Below, piece by piece: positions 34,895-43,839 of a stretch of DNA of 64,000 nucleotides; within the stretch, counting starts at the first letter, position 1, and every line of letters starts with the position of its first letter. A program made the position numbers and the translations under genes. This DNA is from a virus. The stretch covers positions 1-64,000 of the IMG/VR virus record IMGVR_UViG_3300025849_002481; one strand, given 5' to 3'. The notes below the pieces were generated by a model that searched no databases, was not told the origin of the DNA, and saw nothing but the letters and a program-made list of their open reading frames with translations.

Positions 34895-35887
34895 ATGGCA
34901 TCATTAGCAGAAATCCGAGCGAAGCTCAAAGAGCAAGAAGCGAACAGCGGAGGTGGAAACCGCGGACCACAAGGTCCAAACCCAATTTACCCATTTTGGA
35001 ATATCAAGGAAGGCGAGTCGGCAACGATGCGTTTCTTACCTGATGGCGATCAAGACAGCACTTTCTTTTGGAAAGAACGTTTGATGATCAAACTTCCATT
35101 TGCAGGTATTAAGGGTCAAACTGACTCACGTCCAACACAAGTACAAATTCCATGTATGGAAATGTATGGTGAAACATGTAATATTCTTAACGAAGTACGT
35201 GGTTGGTTTAAAGATCCAAGTCTAGAAGACATGGGTCGTAAGTATTGGAAGAAGCGTTCATACATCTTCCAAGGATTTGTTACAGATAATCCATTAGCTG
35301 ATGATCAAGCACCTGAGAATCCAATTAGACGTTTTATTATTGGTCCACAGATTTTCCAAATTATTAAAGCGGCTCTTATGGATCCTGACATGGAAGAATT
35401 GCCAACTGATTATACAGCTGGTGTTGACTTCCGTCTTAACAAAACATCAAAAGGTGGTTATGCAGACTATGGCACAAGTAATTGGGCACGTAGAGAGCGT
35501 CCATTAAGTGATACTGAGATGCAAGCTGTTAATACACATGGCTTGTTTAATCTAAGTGACTTTTTACCTAAGAAGCCAGGCGAAGTTGAAATCAAAGTAA
35601 TGCAAGAAATGTTTGAGGCGTCAGTAGACGGTGAAGCATTTGATGCAGATCGTTGGGGTAGTTACTTCCGTCCTGCAGGTATGCAAGCACGTACAGGTGA
35701 TCCGACTAAAGCTGCAAGCCCACAAGCAACAGCAACTAGTCAAAGCGCACCGGTTACACAGCCAGAAGCAACTCCGGCTCCAGTAGCAGAAACAGCACCA
35801 GCACCGGCACCAGAAGCGGCACCAGCGGCTTCGAATGAAGGCAATGCAAGTGACATTCTAGCAATGATTAGAGCACGTCAAAGTTAA
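34895..35887 (+). CDS. 32: Single-stranded DNA-binding protein gp32
   Basis: A 330-residue gp32. The N-terminal LAEIRAKLKEQE is the basic LAST-type cooperative region, then the OB-fold core with PIYPFWNIKEGESATMRFLP, ...MYGETCNIL (zinc cysteines region, CMEMYGETC) and YWKKRSYIFQGFV. The C-terminal 60 residues are A/P/T-rich and end in an acidic-containing tail for partner proteins. It coats ssDNA in replication and recombination. A GGAGG site lies 8 bases before ATG 34895; promoter and structured leader are upstream and a terminator follows, so it is a single-gene unit. Confidence 0.93.
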   Translation: MASLAEIRAKLKEQEANSGGGNRGPQGPNPIYPFWNIKEGESATMRFLPDGDQDSTFFWKERLMIKLPFAGIKGQTDSRPTQVQIPCMEMYGETCNILNEVRGWFKDPSLEDMGRKYWKKRSYIFQGFVTDNPLADDQAPENPIRRFIIGPQIFQIIKAALMDPDMEELPTDYTAGVDFRLNKTSKGGYADYGTSNWARRERPLSDTEMQAVNTHGLFNLSDFLPKKPGEVEIKVMQEMFEASVDGEAFDADRWGSYFRPAGMQARTGDPTKAASPQATATSQSAPVTQPEATPAPVAETAPAPAPEAAPAASNEGNASDILAMIRARQS

Positions 35888-35899
35888 TAAAAGCATACT

Positions 35900-35934
35900 A
35901 AAAGGGTTGCTTTTACAAGATTGCAACCCTTTTT
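35900..35934 (+). terminator. Rho-independent terminator after gp32
   Basis: AAAAGGGTTGC and GCAACCCTTTT form an 11-bp stem with a 12-base loop and trailing T run, between gp32 and uvsX. Confidence 0.9.
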
Positions 35935-35965
35935 AGTTGCCCAACTTTTAAAACAGGAGAAAAAT

Positions 35966-37060
35966 ATGGCTAAATCGTTTGATGTTAGTAAGTTCCGTAA
36001 GGACTTGACTAAAAGTATCTCAGGCATGAGTAGTGGCTTTAACGATCCTACAGATTGGATCTCAACAGGCTCATATGCACTAAACTATCTTATTAGTGGT
36101 GACTTCCACAGAGGTGTTCCGCTAGGCAAAGTAACAGTGTTTGCAGGAGAATCTGGCGCAGGTAAAAGTTATTTCTGTGCAGGTAACATTGTAAAACACG
36201 CACAAGATCAAGGTATCTTTGTAGTATTAATTGACTCAGAGAATGCACTTGACGAGAGCTGGCTACAAGCTCTTGATGTTGACACAGGAGAAGACAAACT
36301 TCTCAAACTTAATATGTCAATGATCGATGATGTAGCAAAAACTATTAGTACATTTATGGCAGACTACAAAGCAATGGATGAAGAAGATCGTCCTAAAGTA
36401 TTGTTTGTAGTTGACAGTTTAGGTATGCTACTAACACCAACAGATGTTGATCAGTTTAACAAGGGTGATATGAAAGGTGACATGGGTCGTAAGCCTAAAG
36501 CACTAACTTCACTTGTACGTAATACTGTTAACATGATTGGTAGTTACAACGTAGGCTTAGTATGTACTAACCACACATATGCATCACAAGATATGTTTGA
36601 CCCAGATGACAAGATCAGTGGCGGACAAGGCTTTATCTATGCATCGAGTATTGTTGTTGCAATGAAAAAGATGAAACTAAAAGAAGATGAAGCTGGTAAT
36701 AAGATCAGCGAAGTACGTGGTATTAGAGCAGGTTGTAAAGTAATGAAAACTCGTTATGCAAAACCGTTCGAAGGCGTACAAGTAAAGATTCCATACGAAA
36801 CAGGTATGAATCCTTACAGCGGTCTTATTGAATTATTCGAGAAGAAAGACTTGTTGGTAAAACAAGGTAACAGACTCAAGTATATTGATCTAGCTGGTGA
36901 AGAACATCTCGATTATCGTAAGGCATGGATGGAACCGTCTAAGATGAATATGATTATGTCGGAATACAATGAGAAATTGGCACCTGTGGTAAATACCTCT
37001 GATGACGTTGTAGAGGATGACGTCGAACTTATAGATGAAAACTTAATAACAGAGGAATAG
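35966..37060 (+). CDS. uvsX: RecA-like recombinase UvsX
   Basis: A 364-residue recombinase. Walker A is GESGAGKS (residues 61-68); FVVDSLGMLL is the Walker B region; VCTNHTYAS and ISGGQGFIYASSIVV cover the RecA-type L1/L2 area. It forms filaments on ssDNA coated by gp32, with UvsY as loader. ATG 35966 is chosen because it follows CAGGAG at good spacing; an in-frame ATG at 35921 lies in the terminator. It begins the uvsX - small gene - uvsY run. Confidence 0.93.
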   Translation: MAKSFDVSKFRKDLTKSISGMSSGFNDPTDWISTGSYALNYLISGDFHRGVPLGKVTVFAGESGAGKSYFCAGNIVKHAQDQGIFVVLIDSENALDESWLQALDVDTGEDKLLKLNMSMIDDVAKTISTFMADYKAMDEEDRPKVLFVVDSLGMLLTPTDVDQFNKGDMKGDMGRKPKALTSLVRNTVNMIGSYNVGLVCTNHTYASQDMFDPDDKISGGQGFIYASSIVVAMKKMKLKEDEAGNKISEVRGIRAGCKVMKTRYAKPFEGVQVKIPYETGMNPYSGLIELFEKKDLLVKQGNRLKYIDLAGEEHLDYRKAWMEPSKMNMIMSEYNEKLAPVVNTSDDVVEDDVELIDENLITEE

Positions 37061-37065
37061 ATAGT

Positions 37066-37299
37066 ATGGATGACGAGCAAATTGTTGATATTTGGACATC
37101 TTTGAAAGAGTACTTAGATAAAAAACATGTTGAAATGGCTGCAGAAAAGTATGTCGACTTAATGGCAGACTATGGCGTTAATGACGAAACTTTTCAACAA
37201 TGCTTTGGGCATTGTTATACCTTAGATAATGCTATTAAATATTATTTAGATTTAGATAATGAAGATGATCTCGACGAAGAATCTGAATGGGATGAATAA
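37066..37299 (+). CDS. Small acidic protein between uvsX and uvsY
   Basis: A 77-residue, very acidic helical protein (C-terminal DNEDDLDEESEWDE). ATG six bases after uvsX, TAATG overlap with uvsY, so it is co-translated with the recombination genes. The middle (KYVDLMADYGVNDETFQQCF) is helical. It could be a DNA mimic or a partner of UvsX/UvsY but no family is recognised. Confidence 0.6.
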   Translation: MDDEQIVDIWTSLKEYLDKKHVEMAAEKYVDLMADYGVNDETFQQCFGHCYTLDNAIKYYLDLDNEDDLDEESEWDE

Positions 37300-37754
37300 T
37301 GGGTTGGTATAGCGAAGTATCTAGAGACGTTTCTAAAATACCTAGTGCTGTAGCTTTCTTTGAAAACGAGTTACTTGATGCTCGTCAAGAAGTAAAACTT
37401 AAAGGTAATGTTGAACGTGCCGCGGCAGAAATGCCCGGTATCGTTGAGCATCGTTTCAATCAGCTTCAAGAAATTGAAGCTATACTAAACTATCTAAATA
37501 TTGAGCTACGCAGATTGCGTAGTTCATACTTTAAGAAATATCTTGAAAATTATCAACGAGCTCTGTCAAGCCGTGACGTTGAAAAATACGTTGACGGTGA
37601 GGCAGACGTTGTTGACTATGAAAAGATTATCAACGAGTTTGCACTAATGCGTAACAAGTGGTTAGGCTTACTAAAAGGGCTTGACCAGAAGCAATGGCAA
37701 ATTACTAATGTTGTAAAACTTAGAGTAGCTGGTATGGAGGACGCAAGTCTTTGA
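37299..37754 (+). CDS. uvsY: Recombination mediator UvsY
   Basis: A 151-residue, helical, charged protein. Like T4 UvsY (137 residues) it has an N-terminal Lys/Glu helix (KGNVERAAAEMPGIVEHRF), a central basic segment LRRLRSSYFKKYLENYQR, and a C-terminal helix with QWQITNVVKLRVAG. It would displace gp32 and nucleate UvsX filaments. Its position after uvsX and a small gene supports the call. The start overlaps the previous stop (TAATG); its stop overlaps a TTG start of the next gene. Confidence 0.75.
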   Translation: MGWYSEVSRDVSKIPSAVAFFENELLDARQEVKLKGNVERAAAEMPGIVEHRFNQLQEIEAILNYLNIELRRLRSSYFKKYLENYQRALSSRDVEKYVDGEADVVDYEKIINEFALMRNKWLGLLKGLDQKQWQITNVVKLRVAGMEDASL

Positions 37755-38428
37755 TAAAAAGTTTTATCATACGACTAGAAGAAAATGAACATTCAAGTCA
37801 AATGGCAGAAGAGTGTTTATTACAGGCTGTTAAACACGGCCTTCGTCCATCATATTACAAAGCAATAAACGGCAACGACTTCCAACATCACTATAATACA
37901 ACAAAGATAAAAAAACAAGGAAAATTTAAAAAAGGTCGACTAGGTGTCATTGGTTGTTTCTTTAGTCATTATTATCTATGGCAGACTTGTGTACAATTAA
38001 ATGAACCTATTATTATTTTAGAACATGACGGCTATTTAATTAGACCAATCGACGATACAATATTAAATCAATTTGATGATGTATTAAAACTAGATAGACT
38101 AGATCCATATAGTAAAAATTACGAATTTGACTTAGAAGACGAAAAACATTTAGATATTACAGTCGAACCGTATACTAATGATCCTACAAAGGTATTAAAG
38201 CAAGGACTTAAAGATTATTTTAAAGGCGCATATTCTTATATAATAAAACCACATGCCGCTATAAAACTTATACGATATATTCAGGTTAATGGTCACAGAC
38301 CAGCTGATCAACAAATTAATGCAACTATAGTTAAACTTCAAACAACAGTGCCTACAGTTGCTAGATTGCATCCTTATTATGCCATCGGTAATAATATAGA
38401 TACAGCGAGCCTCACGAGAAACTTATGA
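37751..38428 (+). CDS. Glycosyltransferase family 25-like protein
   Basis: A 225-residue protein starting at TTG 37751 (TTGA overlap with uvsY stop, GGAGG site 10 bases upstream). GVIGCFFSHYYLWQ and IIILEHDGYLI match the GT25/LPS-beta-1,4-galactosyltransferase pattern (GC..SH...W, then ilEDD; here EHD), and FKGAYSYIIKPHAAIKLI is the typical C-terminal part. It is the first gene of the second glycan island and is coupled to the next by ATGA. Donor and acceptor are unknown. Confidence 0.75.
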   Translation: MIKSFIIRLEENEHSSQMAEECLLQAVKHGLRPSYYKAINGNDFQHHYNTTKIKKQGKFKKGRLGVIGCFFSHYYLWQTCVQLNEPIIILEHDGYLIRPIDDTILNQFDDVLKLDRLDPYSKNYEFDLEDEKHLDITVEPYTNDPTKVLKQGLKDYFKGAYSYIIKPHAAIKLIRYIQVNGHRPADQQINATIVKLQTTVPTVARLHPYYAIGNNIDTASLTRNL

Positions 38429-39351
38429 TAATAACCGGGTTTAAACAAATTGTAAAAAATAAAATAGAACAATTTGAATCCGGAGTTAGACGACATCGTG
38501 ATAGTTATTTCTCTACAAAATATAATCTAAATAAAAATTATAATACAGATTGTTTTGTACAGTTTAATATTTACAATCCTTATCTTACTTACAATAGACA
38601 AGATAAAGTTGATGCTTACAAATATGTATTAAGTACCAATCTTCCGTTTCTTGTATGCGAAGAAGGTGCTATGCGACAGCTACCAACTTATAAAAGATGG
38701 GGCTGGACTAGTTATAAAAATGGTATTGGTAAATTTAATAATACTAATGTAGACGATAGTCGTTGGTTAAAAATACAAAAAGAAAATAATCTTAACTTTA
38801 TTGATTGGCACAGTCCTGGTGATAACATTTTAATAATGGGACAATTAGAAGGCGATAGTGCATTAATAGAAATGTATGATGCTGGTTATAAATCTTTTGA
38901 CGATTATATTATAGAACAAATAAAACAAATACGCAAACATACTGAACGTCCTATAGTTGTTCGACTACATCCTCTTGGTAGTAAAGCATTATACGAAAAA
39001 GAAGAATATTTAAATAGTACATATAAAAATGTTAGTATGAGTAAAAATTATAATTCTACAACAACACTTAATGGCGGCCTAGGATTAAAAGAAGATTTTG
39101 ATAACGCATATTGCGTAGTCACATATAGTAGTAACAGTTGTGTAGAAGCCATTGAACAAGGTATACCTGTGTTTACATTAAGTAGCACTTCTTCAGCATA
39201 TGACATTGGTCATAAATGTTTTTCACAGATTGAAAATCTTGATTATAATATACAAATAAATACTTGGTGCAATAAGATTGCGTATACTATATGGAATAAT
39301 GAAGAAATCGCTAACGGCGACATGTGGGAACATTTAAGGATAACAAAATGA
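38425..39351 (+). CDS. GT-B-like glycan protein, paralog family A (member 1)
   Basis: A 308-residue protein sharing a C-terminal module with three neighbours (41219, 42910, 45249): IRKHTERPIVVRLHP around residue 170-185, then D.AYCVVTYSSNSCVEAIEQGIPVF, and SQIENL.....W near the end. The pattern RP(I/V)..R.HP plus S(N/S)....I..G.P.F is like capsule/teichoic-type GT-B transferases (KpsC/KpsS style). The N-terminus is distinct. It is ATGA-coupled on both sides. Function as a glycosyltransferase is inferred from fold pattern. Confidence 0.55.
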   Translation: MIITGFKQIVKNKIEQFESGVRRHRDSYFSTKYNLNKNYNTDCFVQFNIYNPYLTYNRQDKVDAYKYVLSTNLPFLVCEEGAMRQLPTYKRWGWTSYKNGIGKFNNTNVDDSRWLKIQKENNLNFIDWHSPGDNILIMGQLEGDSALIEMYDAGYKSFDDYIIEQIKQIRKHTERPIVVRLHPLGSKALYEKEEYLNSTYKNVSMSKNYNSTTTLNGGLGLKEDFDNAYCVVTYSSNSCVEAIEQGIPVFTLSSTSSAYDIGHKCFSQIENLDYNIQINTWCNKIAYTIWNNEEIANGDMWEHLRITK

Positions 39352-39890
39352 CATTACCAAATCACCTAGGCGGGCATATGGGCATCACACATGTTGATCG
39401 TGGCATATTACAATACTTCAAATCTAAAGGATGTCAAACTTATCTAGACATTGGATGCGGCCCAGGAGGTATGCTTGATGAAGCATATAATCTTGGTTAT
39501 TATATTCAAGGTATTGACGGCGACAACACTATTAAAAGAAATTTACCAAACAATGTTGTTATACATGACTTCACTACTGGTCCATACGAATTTCCTTTAA
39601 CATATGACTTAGTTTGGAGTTGCGAGTTTGTTGAACATGTAGAAGAAAAGTTTTTGGATAACTTTATGCGAGTATTCCAAAAAGGCAAAACAGTATGTAT
39701 GACATATGCTCCAGTAGGAAAAAAAGGACATCATCATGTTAATTGTAATACTAAAGAATATTGGATTGATACATTTACACAATATGGATTTGTTTTTAAT
39801 GAAAAACTTACACAGGAAGTAAAACGTCATAGTTCAATGGAGCGTGAGTTTTTTAGAGAATATGGATTAGTGTTTGAATGCGAGCGTTAA
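39348..39890 (+). CDS. SAM-dependent methyltransferase (class I)
   Basis: A 180-residue protein from ATG 39348 (ATGA overlap). TYLDIGCGPGGMLDEA near residue 32 is motif I for S-adenosylmethionine, IQGIDGD follows as the acidic strand 2, and YDLVWSCEFVEHVEE is motif IV of the Methyltransf_11/23 type. It probably methylates a sugar or related small molecule in the glycan island; DNA or protein targets are not excluded. It overlaps the next gene by 13 bases. Confidence 0.8.
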   Translation: MTLPNHLGGHMGITHVDRGILQYFKSKGCQTYLDIGCGPGGMLDEAYNLGYYIQGIDGDNTIKRNLPNNVVIHDFTTGPYEFPLTYDLVWSCEFVEHVEEKFLDNFMRVFQKGKTVCMTYAPVGKKGHHHVNCNTKEYWIDTFTQYGFVFNEKLTQEVKRHSSMEREFFREYGLVFECER

Positions 39891-40438
39891 TAATTAGTCA
39901 ACCAAAAGCTGGTACATATTTGTGTGCTAATTTGTTACAAGAATTTGGACTTAAATTTAAAGGTATTCATTTAAGTGAATATCAACAGCAACAATACGAT
40001 TTAAGTAACATATATAATTCGTTAATTAATAAAGATGAATACACCGCTACAGAGCATATTTCTACGACTGTTCGACGTATTAGTGATAATCATTTTGCTG
40101 TTACACATCTAAATTATACAGACGAATTTCATTCCTTATTTTTACCATTTAAAAAAATTATTATAACTAGATCAAAAGATGAAATATTACAATCATGGGA
40201 ACGTTTTAGATCAGTACGTAATGGTAAGGGAGAGATTGATATAACTTCTCTTAATCAATATCATTGGCTTGATTATCCTAATACATTTCATTTAACTTTT
40301 AATAATATGATTAATAAAGAGATACCAATTATAGATAACTTACAACAGTTCTTATTTGGTAATATACTACATAATTCTCGTACTTGCATACGTACAGCAT
40401 TAAGTACAAGTTCACTCACAAAGAGTAATATACGTTAA
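39878..40438 (+). CDS. Sulfotransferase-like protein
   Basis: A 186-residue protein. ISQPKAGTYLCANLL at residues 6-20 resembles the PAPS-binding loop of sulfotransferases (SxPKxGT.), and FKKIIITRSKDEILQSWERF resembles the 3'-phosphate motif (R....D...S). The rest is diverged and short. With the sulfotransferase at 28240 this would be a second sulfate-transfer gene, here inside the glycan island. The match is to the two short motifs only. Confidence 0.55.
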   Translation: MRALIISQPKAGTYLCANLLQEFGLKFKGIHLSEYQQQQYDLSNIYNSLINKDEYTATEHISTTVRRISDNHFAVTHLNYTDEFHSLFLPFKKIIITRSKDEILQSWERFRSVRNGKGEIDITSLNQYHWLDYPNTFHLTFNNMINKEIPIIDNLQQFLFGNILHNSRTCIRTALSTSSLTKSNIR

Positions 40439-40445
40439 TTTCCAA

Positions 40446-40453
40446 TATAAATA
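40446..40453 (+). promoter_or_regulatory. Late promoter TATAAATA, five bases from ATG
   Basis: Exact T4 late octamer in a 20-base gap, followed by TCTAC and ATG 40459. No ribosome site. Start expected on the ATG. Confidence 0.85.
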
Positions 40454-40458
40454 TCTAC

Positions 40459-41235
40459 ATGAAAGTCGTACTAGTAACTGGCGGATTTGATCCACTTCAC
40501 TCAGGTCACATTGAATATTTTAAAGAAGCAAAGAAGCTCGGCGACAAACTTATTGTTGCTGTAAACAGTGATGCTTGGCTAACACGCAAGAAAGGCAGAC
40601 CCTTTATGCCTTTCAAAGAGCGTATTAAAATTATTGAAGCACTTGATATTGTAGACCAAACAACTTATGTTATGAACGATGACAAGCACGATGACGCAGG
40701 CGGAGCAATCTTCCATACATTTGCAACAAACGGCAACATAGAAATTATTTTTGCTAACGGCGGCGACCGTACAAAAGGCCAAGTACCAGAAGAAGAACAA
40801 TGGGGCAAAGATCCTCGTGTAACTTTTGTATACGGAGTTGGCGGAACCAACAAGATGAATTCAAGTAGCTGGATACTAAACGAGTGGAAGGCACCAAAGA
40901 CTGAGCGTACATGGGGGTACTACAGAGTGTTACACGAATACGACAAACATACTAAAGTAAAAGAATTAGCTGTGCCGCCAGGCGGCAAACTATCGATGCA
41001 ACGGCACAAAGAACGTAGTGAGCATTGGTTTGTTGCAGAAGGTACAGCAACAGTATATACATTAGACAGCAGTACAGATGCTGAATTACACGGAGTGTTT
41101 GAACAACATAGAAGTTTACATATACCTGTAGGTATGTGGCATCAACTTACTAACGAACATGATGTTGACTTAAAATTAGTAGAAATACAATACGGAACAA
41201 ATTGCGTGGAGGAAGATATTGAGCGAACCCCTTAA
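40459..41235 (+). CDS. HldE-type nucleotidyltransferase fused to a cupin
   Basis: A 258-residue two-domain protein. Residues 1-145: GGFDPLHSGHIEYFKEAK with HSGH, VAVNSDAWLTRKKG and FANGGDR, as in the adenylyltransferase half of HldE and its relatives. Residues 150-258: RTWGYYRVL, SMQRHKERSEHWFV and VPVGMWHQL-type metal motifs of a mannose-6-phosphate isomerase cupin (here IPVGMWHQL). It could activate a heptose-1-phosphate-like sugar and bind or isomerise it. It has its own late promoter and is followed by a TTG-start glycosyltransferase overlapping by 17 bases. Confidence 0.8.
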   Translation: MKVVLVTGGFDPLHSGHIEYFKEAKKLGDKLIVAVNSDAWLTRKKGRPFMPFKERIKIIEALDIVDQTTYVMNDDKHDDAGGAIFHTFATNGNIEIIFANGGDRTKGQVPEEEQWGKDPRVTFVYGVGGTNKMNSSSWILNEWKAPKTERTWGYYRVLHEYDKHTKVKELAVPPGGKLSMQRHKERSEHWFVAEGTATVYTLDSSTDAELHGVFEQHRSLHIPVGMWHQLTNEHDVDLKLVEIQYGTNCVEEDIERTP

Positions 41236-42913
41236 AATATTTGTAGGTTGGGATAGTCGAGAAGATATTGCATTCCAAGCATGTAAACAAAGTATAATAG
41301 ACACAGCAAGTGTTGATGTAGAAATTATACCTTTAAAACAACGACTACTAAAACGAGAAGGATTATATTGGCGCAAGTCAGATAAATTAGCAAGTACAGA
41401 ATTTACATTTACTCGTTTCTTGCTTCCTGAACTTACAGAATTTACTGGATGGGCATTGTTTATCGACTGTGACTTTATTGCATTAGACGATGTTAAGAAG
41501 TTGTTTGATCAAGCAGACGACAACTATGCATTAATGTGCGCCCAGCACGATTATACTCCTAAAGAAGGTTTTAAAATGGACGGCCAAGCACAGCTTAACT
41601 ATCCACGTAAAAATTGGAGTAGTATGATGTTAGTTAATTGCGGACATTCTAGCAATGCAAAACTAACAAAAGATCTAGTTAATGACCCTGACATTGATGG
41701 TAAGTACCTGCATAGATTTAGTTGGCTAGATGACAGTGAAGTAGGTAAAATCAGTCACGAATGGAACTGGTTAGTTGGATGGTACAATGAACCAGAAGAT
41801 GGTGCACCTAAATTCCTTCACTACACAGAAGGTGGTCCTTGGTTTGAACAATACAAAGATTGCGAATATAATCTAGAATATTATAGAGCCGAGCGCAAGT
41901 ATTACGAAACAGCTATCAAAGGTGCAGAACAAAAAGTTCTAGCAACAAAACATAAAGGATCTAACTATAATGCTTTATCAATACCATCGGATATTAAAGA
42001 AGCAGTGCAAGCTATAATAAACGGACCTATTGATCCTACAGGAAAATATTATGGCAACACACAGGAGGAAGCAATGAAGATTATACAAAACAAATTTATG
42101 AAGGGTACTGTTCATAAAAATGCAGCTATTGAACCCGAAGAGGGAATTAGCAAATATAAAAATGATTTTCAATATGACGAATATTTACAATCTTTTGTTA
42201 TAGGTAGCAGAGGAAGACTTAGTGATTGGAAGACTGAAGCAACTACTACTACGCCATTGATCATTAGAGGTCTTGGAGGAGGTAGTCGTAAGGCTATTAA
42301 ACATTGTTGGGAAAACGGAAGAGAATTTTACGCTATTGATACTGGCTACTTTGGAAATGAAGGTAGCAAAGCAAAGATATGGCATCGTGTTACTAAAAAC
42401 GAATTACAAAATACACAGCCAATTATATCACGTCCTGATGACAGACTTTTAAATTGGAAATATAAAAAGTTTAGTCCAGGAAGAAAAATATTACTAGTGC
42501 CGCCAAGTGAAAAGGTAATGTTTCTTTGGAATCAACCTACTCCGGAAGAATGGGTACAACAAGTCAAGGAAGAACTTAAACAGTATACTGATAGGCCGGT
42601 TGAAATTAGATTAAAACCTGATCGTAGACATAGAATTACTAATCAGTCTTTAGAAGCAGCAATGGATCGTGATGTACATTGTATTATAACATATAACAGT
42701 ATTGCAGCATTAGAAGCCTTAAACTTTGGTAAACCTGCTATTGCACTAGGTCCTAATTGTGCTACAGCAGTGTGTAATACAAACTTATCAGACATTGAAA
42801 ATTTAAATAAACCTAGTGAAGATAAGATGTACGCTTTGATGTGTCACCTAAGTTATTGTCAGTTTAATCGAGAAGAGATGATGAACGGCTATGCTTGGGA
42901 CATAGTCAAATGA
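41219..42913 (+). CDS. Two-domain glycosyltransferase (GT-A N-terminus, family A C-terminus)
   Basis: A 564-residue protein from TTG 41219, with GGAGG five bases upstream. The N-terminal 230 residues look like a GT8-type nucleotide-diphospho-sugar transferase: IFVGWDSREDIAF, and WALFIDCDFIALDD with DCD (83-85) as the metal-binding DxD, then LVNCGH and SHEWNWLVGWY. The C-terminal 280 residues contain RPVEIRLKPDRRHRIT, HCIITYNSIAALEALNFGKPA and SDIENLNKP, the module shared with 38425, 42910 and 45249. The combination suggests two successive transfers by one protein. Confidence 0.7.
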   Translation: MSEPLKIFVGWDSREDIAFQACKQSIIDTASVDVEIIPLKQRLLKREGLYWRKSDKLASTEFTFTRFLLPELTEFTGWALFIDCDFIALDDVKKLFDQADDNYALMCAQHDYTPKEGFKMDGQAQLNYPRKNWSSMMLVNCGHSSNAKLTKDLVNDPDIDGKYLHRFSWLDDSEVGKISHEWNWLVGWYNEPEDGAPKFLHYTEGGPWFEQYKDCEYNLEYYRAERKYYETAIKGAEQKVLATKHKGSNYNALSIPSDIKEAVQAIINGPIDPTGKYYGNTQEEAMKIIQNKFMKGTVHKNAAIEPEEGISKYKNDFQYDEYLQSFVIGSRGRLSDWKTEATTTTPLIIRGLGGGSRKAIKHCWENGREFYAIDTGYFGNEGSKAKIWHRVTKNELQNTQPIISRPDDRLLNWKYKKFSPGRKILLVPPSEKVMFLWNQPTPEEWVQQVKEELKQYTDRPVEIRLKPDRRHRITNQSLEAAMDRDVHCIITYNSIAALEALNFGKPAIALGPNCATAVCNTNLSDIENLNKPSEDKMYALMCHLSYCQFNREEMMNGYAWDIVK

Positions 42914-43839
42914 AAGTAGTTAGTTACTATAACGTAGTTCCGGATAAAAATAAAAGTCAAGAAAAATTTGATATATTAACTAAATTTATTAAAGGAGTTA
43001 ATGCTGTTGGCGATCAAGGAATATTACATAGAGGCTACGATCTTGTTGATGCAGATGTTGGGATAATTCAAGGTTGGCAACACGAGGTAGGTAAAAATGC
43101 ACCGCATCTTAGACTACGAAAAGCAGTTATGGATTGTACAAAAAATAAACATGTATGCGCCGCTGATGCAAACTTATTTCTATATGCTAACAAAACAAAT
43201 GAACCTCATCACTATTTAAGATATAGTTTTGATGGTGTATTTCCTAATACTGGAAAATATTTTGATAACAATCCTGATCCTAAAAGATGGCAACAGATAT
43301 CTAAAGATACTGGCATACAATTAGAGTCAATGAAAAGAACTGGAAAGAATATTCTTATATGTGCCCAGCGAAATCAAGGTTGGAGTATGGGAAGTCTTAA
43401 TCTACAAAAATGGATACTTAAGACATGCGGTCTTATAAGAAAATATAGTGACCGTCCTATTGTAATAAGATTACATCCAAAAGATAATGCATCAAATAGA
43501 AAAGCACCAGAATTACAGCAGGCATTGTTTATGGTTCCAAATAGTTCATTAAGCCGCACTAACACTTTAGAACAAGATTTAAATGACTGTTGGGCTGTGG
43601 TAAATCATAATAGTAGTAGTGTAGTTGGTCCAATAATAAAAGGGTATTCTTCATTTATTACAGACCCTGCAACTAGTCAATGTGCCGAAGTATCTCACCA
43701 AGGATTTGCTGATATTGAATCTCCTAAAGAGTTTGATAGACAAAAATGGTTAGAACGTATTAGTATGTTTCATTGGAAGTTTACAGAGTTAGAAGACGGT
43801 ACAGCTTGGAGACATATGCGGCAATATGTTAATTCCTAA
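42910..43839 (+). CDS. GT-B-like glycan protein, paralog family A (member 3)
   Basis: A 309-residue protein from ATG 42910 (ATGA overlap with the previous stop). It has the family-A C-terminal module: YSDRPIVIRLHPKDNAS, DCWAVVNHNSSSVVGPIIKG and FADIESPKEFDRQKW...FTELEDGTAWRHM. The N-terminal 130 residues include a segment on HHYLRYSFDGVFPN. It converges with the minus-strand methyltransferase by 11 bases. Transferase activity is inferred from the shared GT-B-like pattern. Confidence 0.55.
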   Translation: MKVVSYYNVVPDKNKSQEKFDILTKFIKGVNAVGDQGILHRGYDLVDADVGIIQGWQHEVGKNAPHLRLRKAVMDCTKNKHVCAADANLFLYANKTNEPHHYLRYSFDGVFPNTGKYFDNNPDPKRWQQISKDTGIQLESMKRTGKNILICAQRNQGWSMGSLNLQKWILKTCGLIRKYSDRPIVIRLHPKDNASNRKAPELQQALFMVPNSSLSRTNTLEQDLNDCWAVVNHNSSSVVGPIIKGYSSFITDPATSQCAEVSHQGFADIESPKEFDRQKWLERISMFHWKFTELEDGTAWRHMRQYVNS

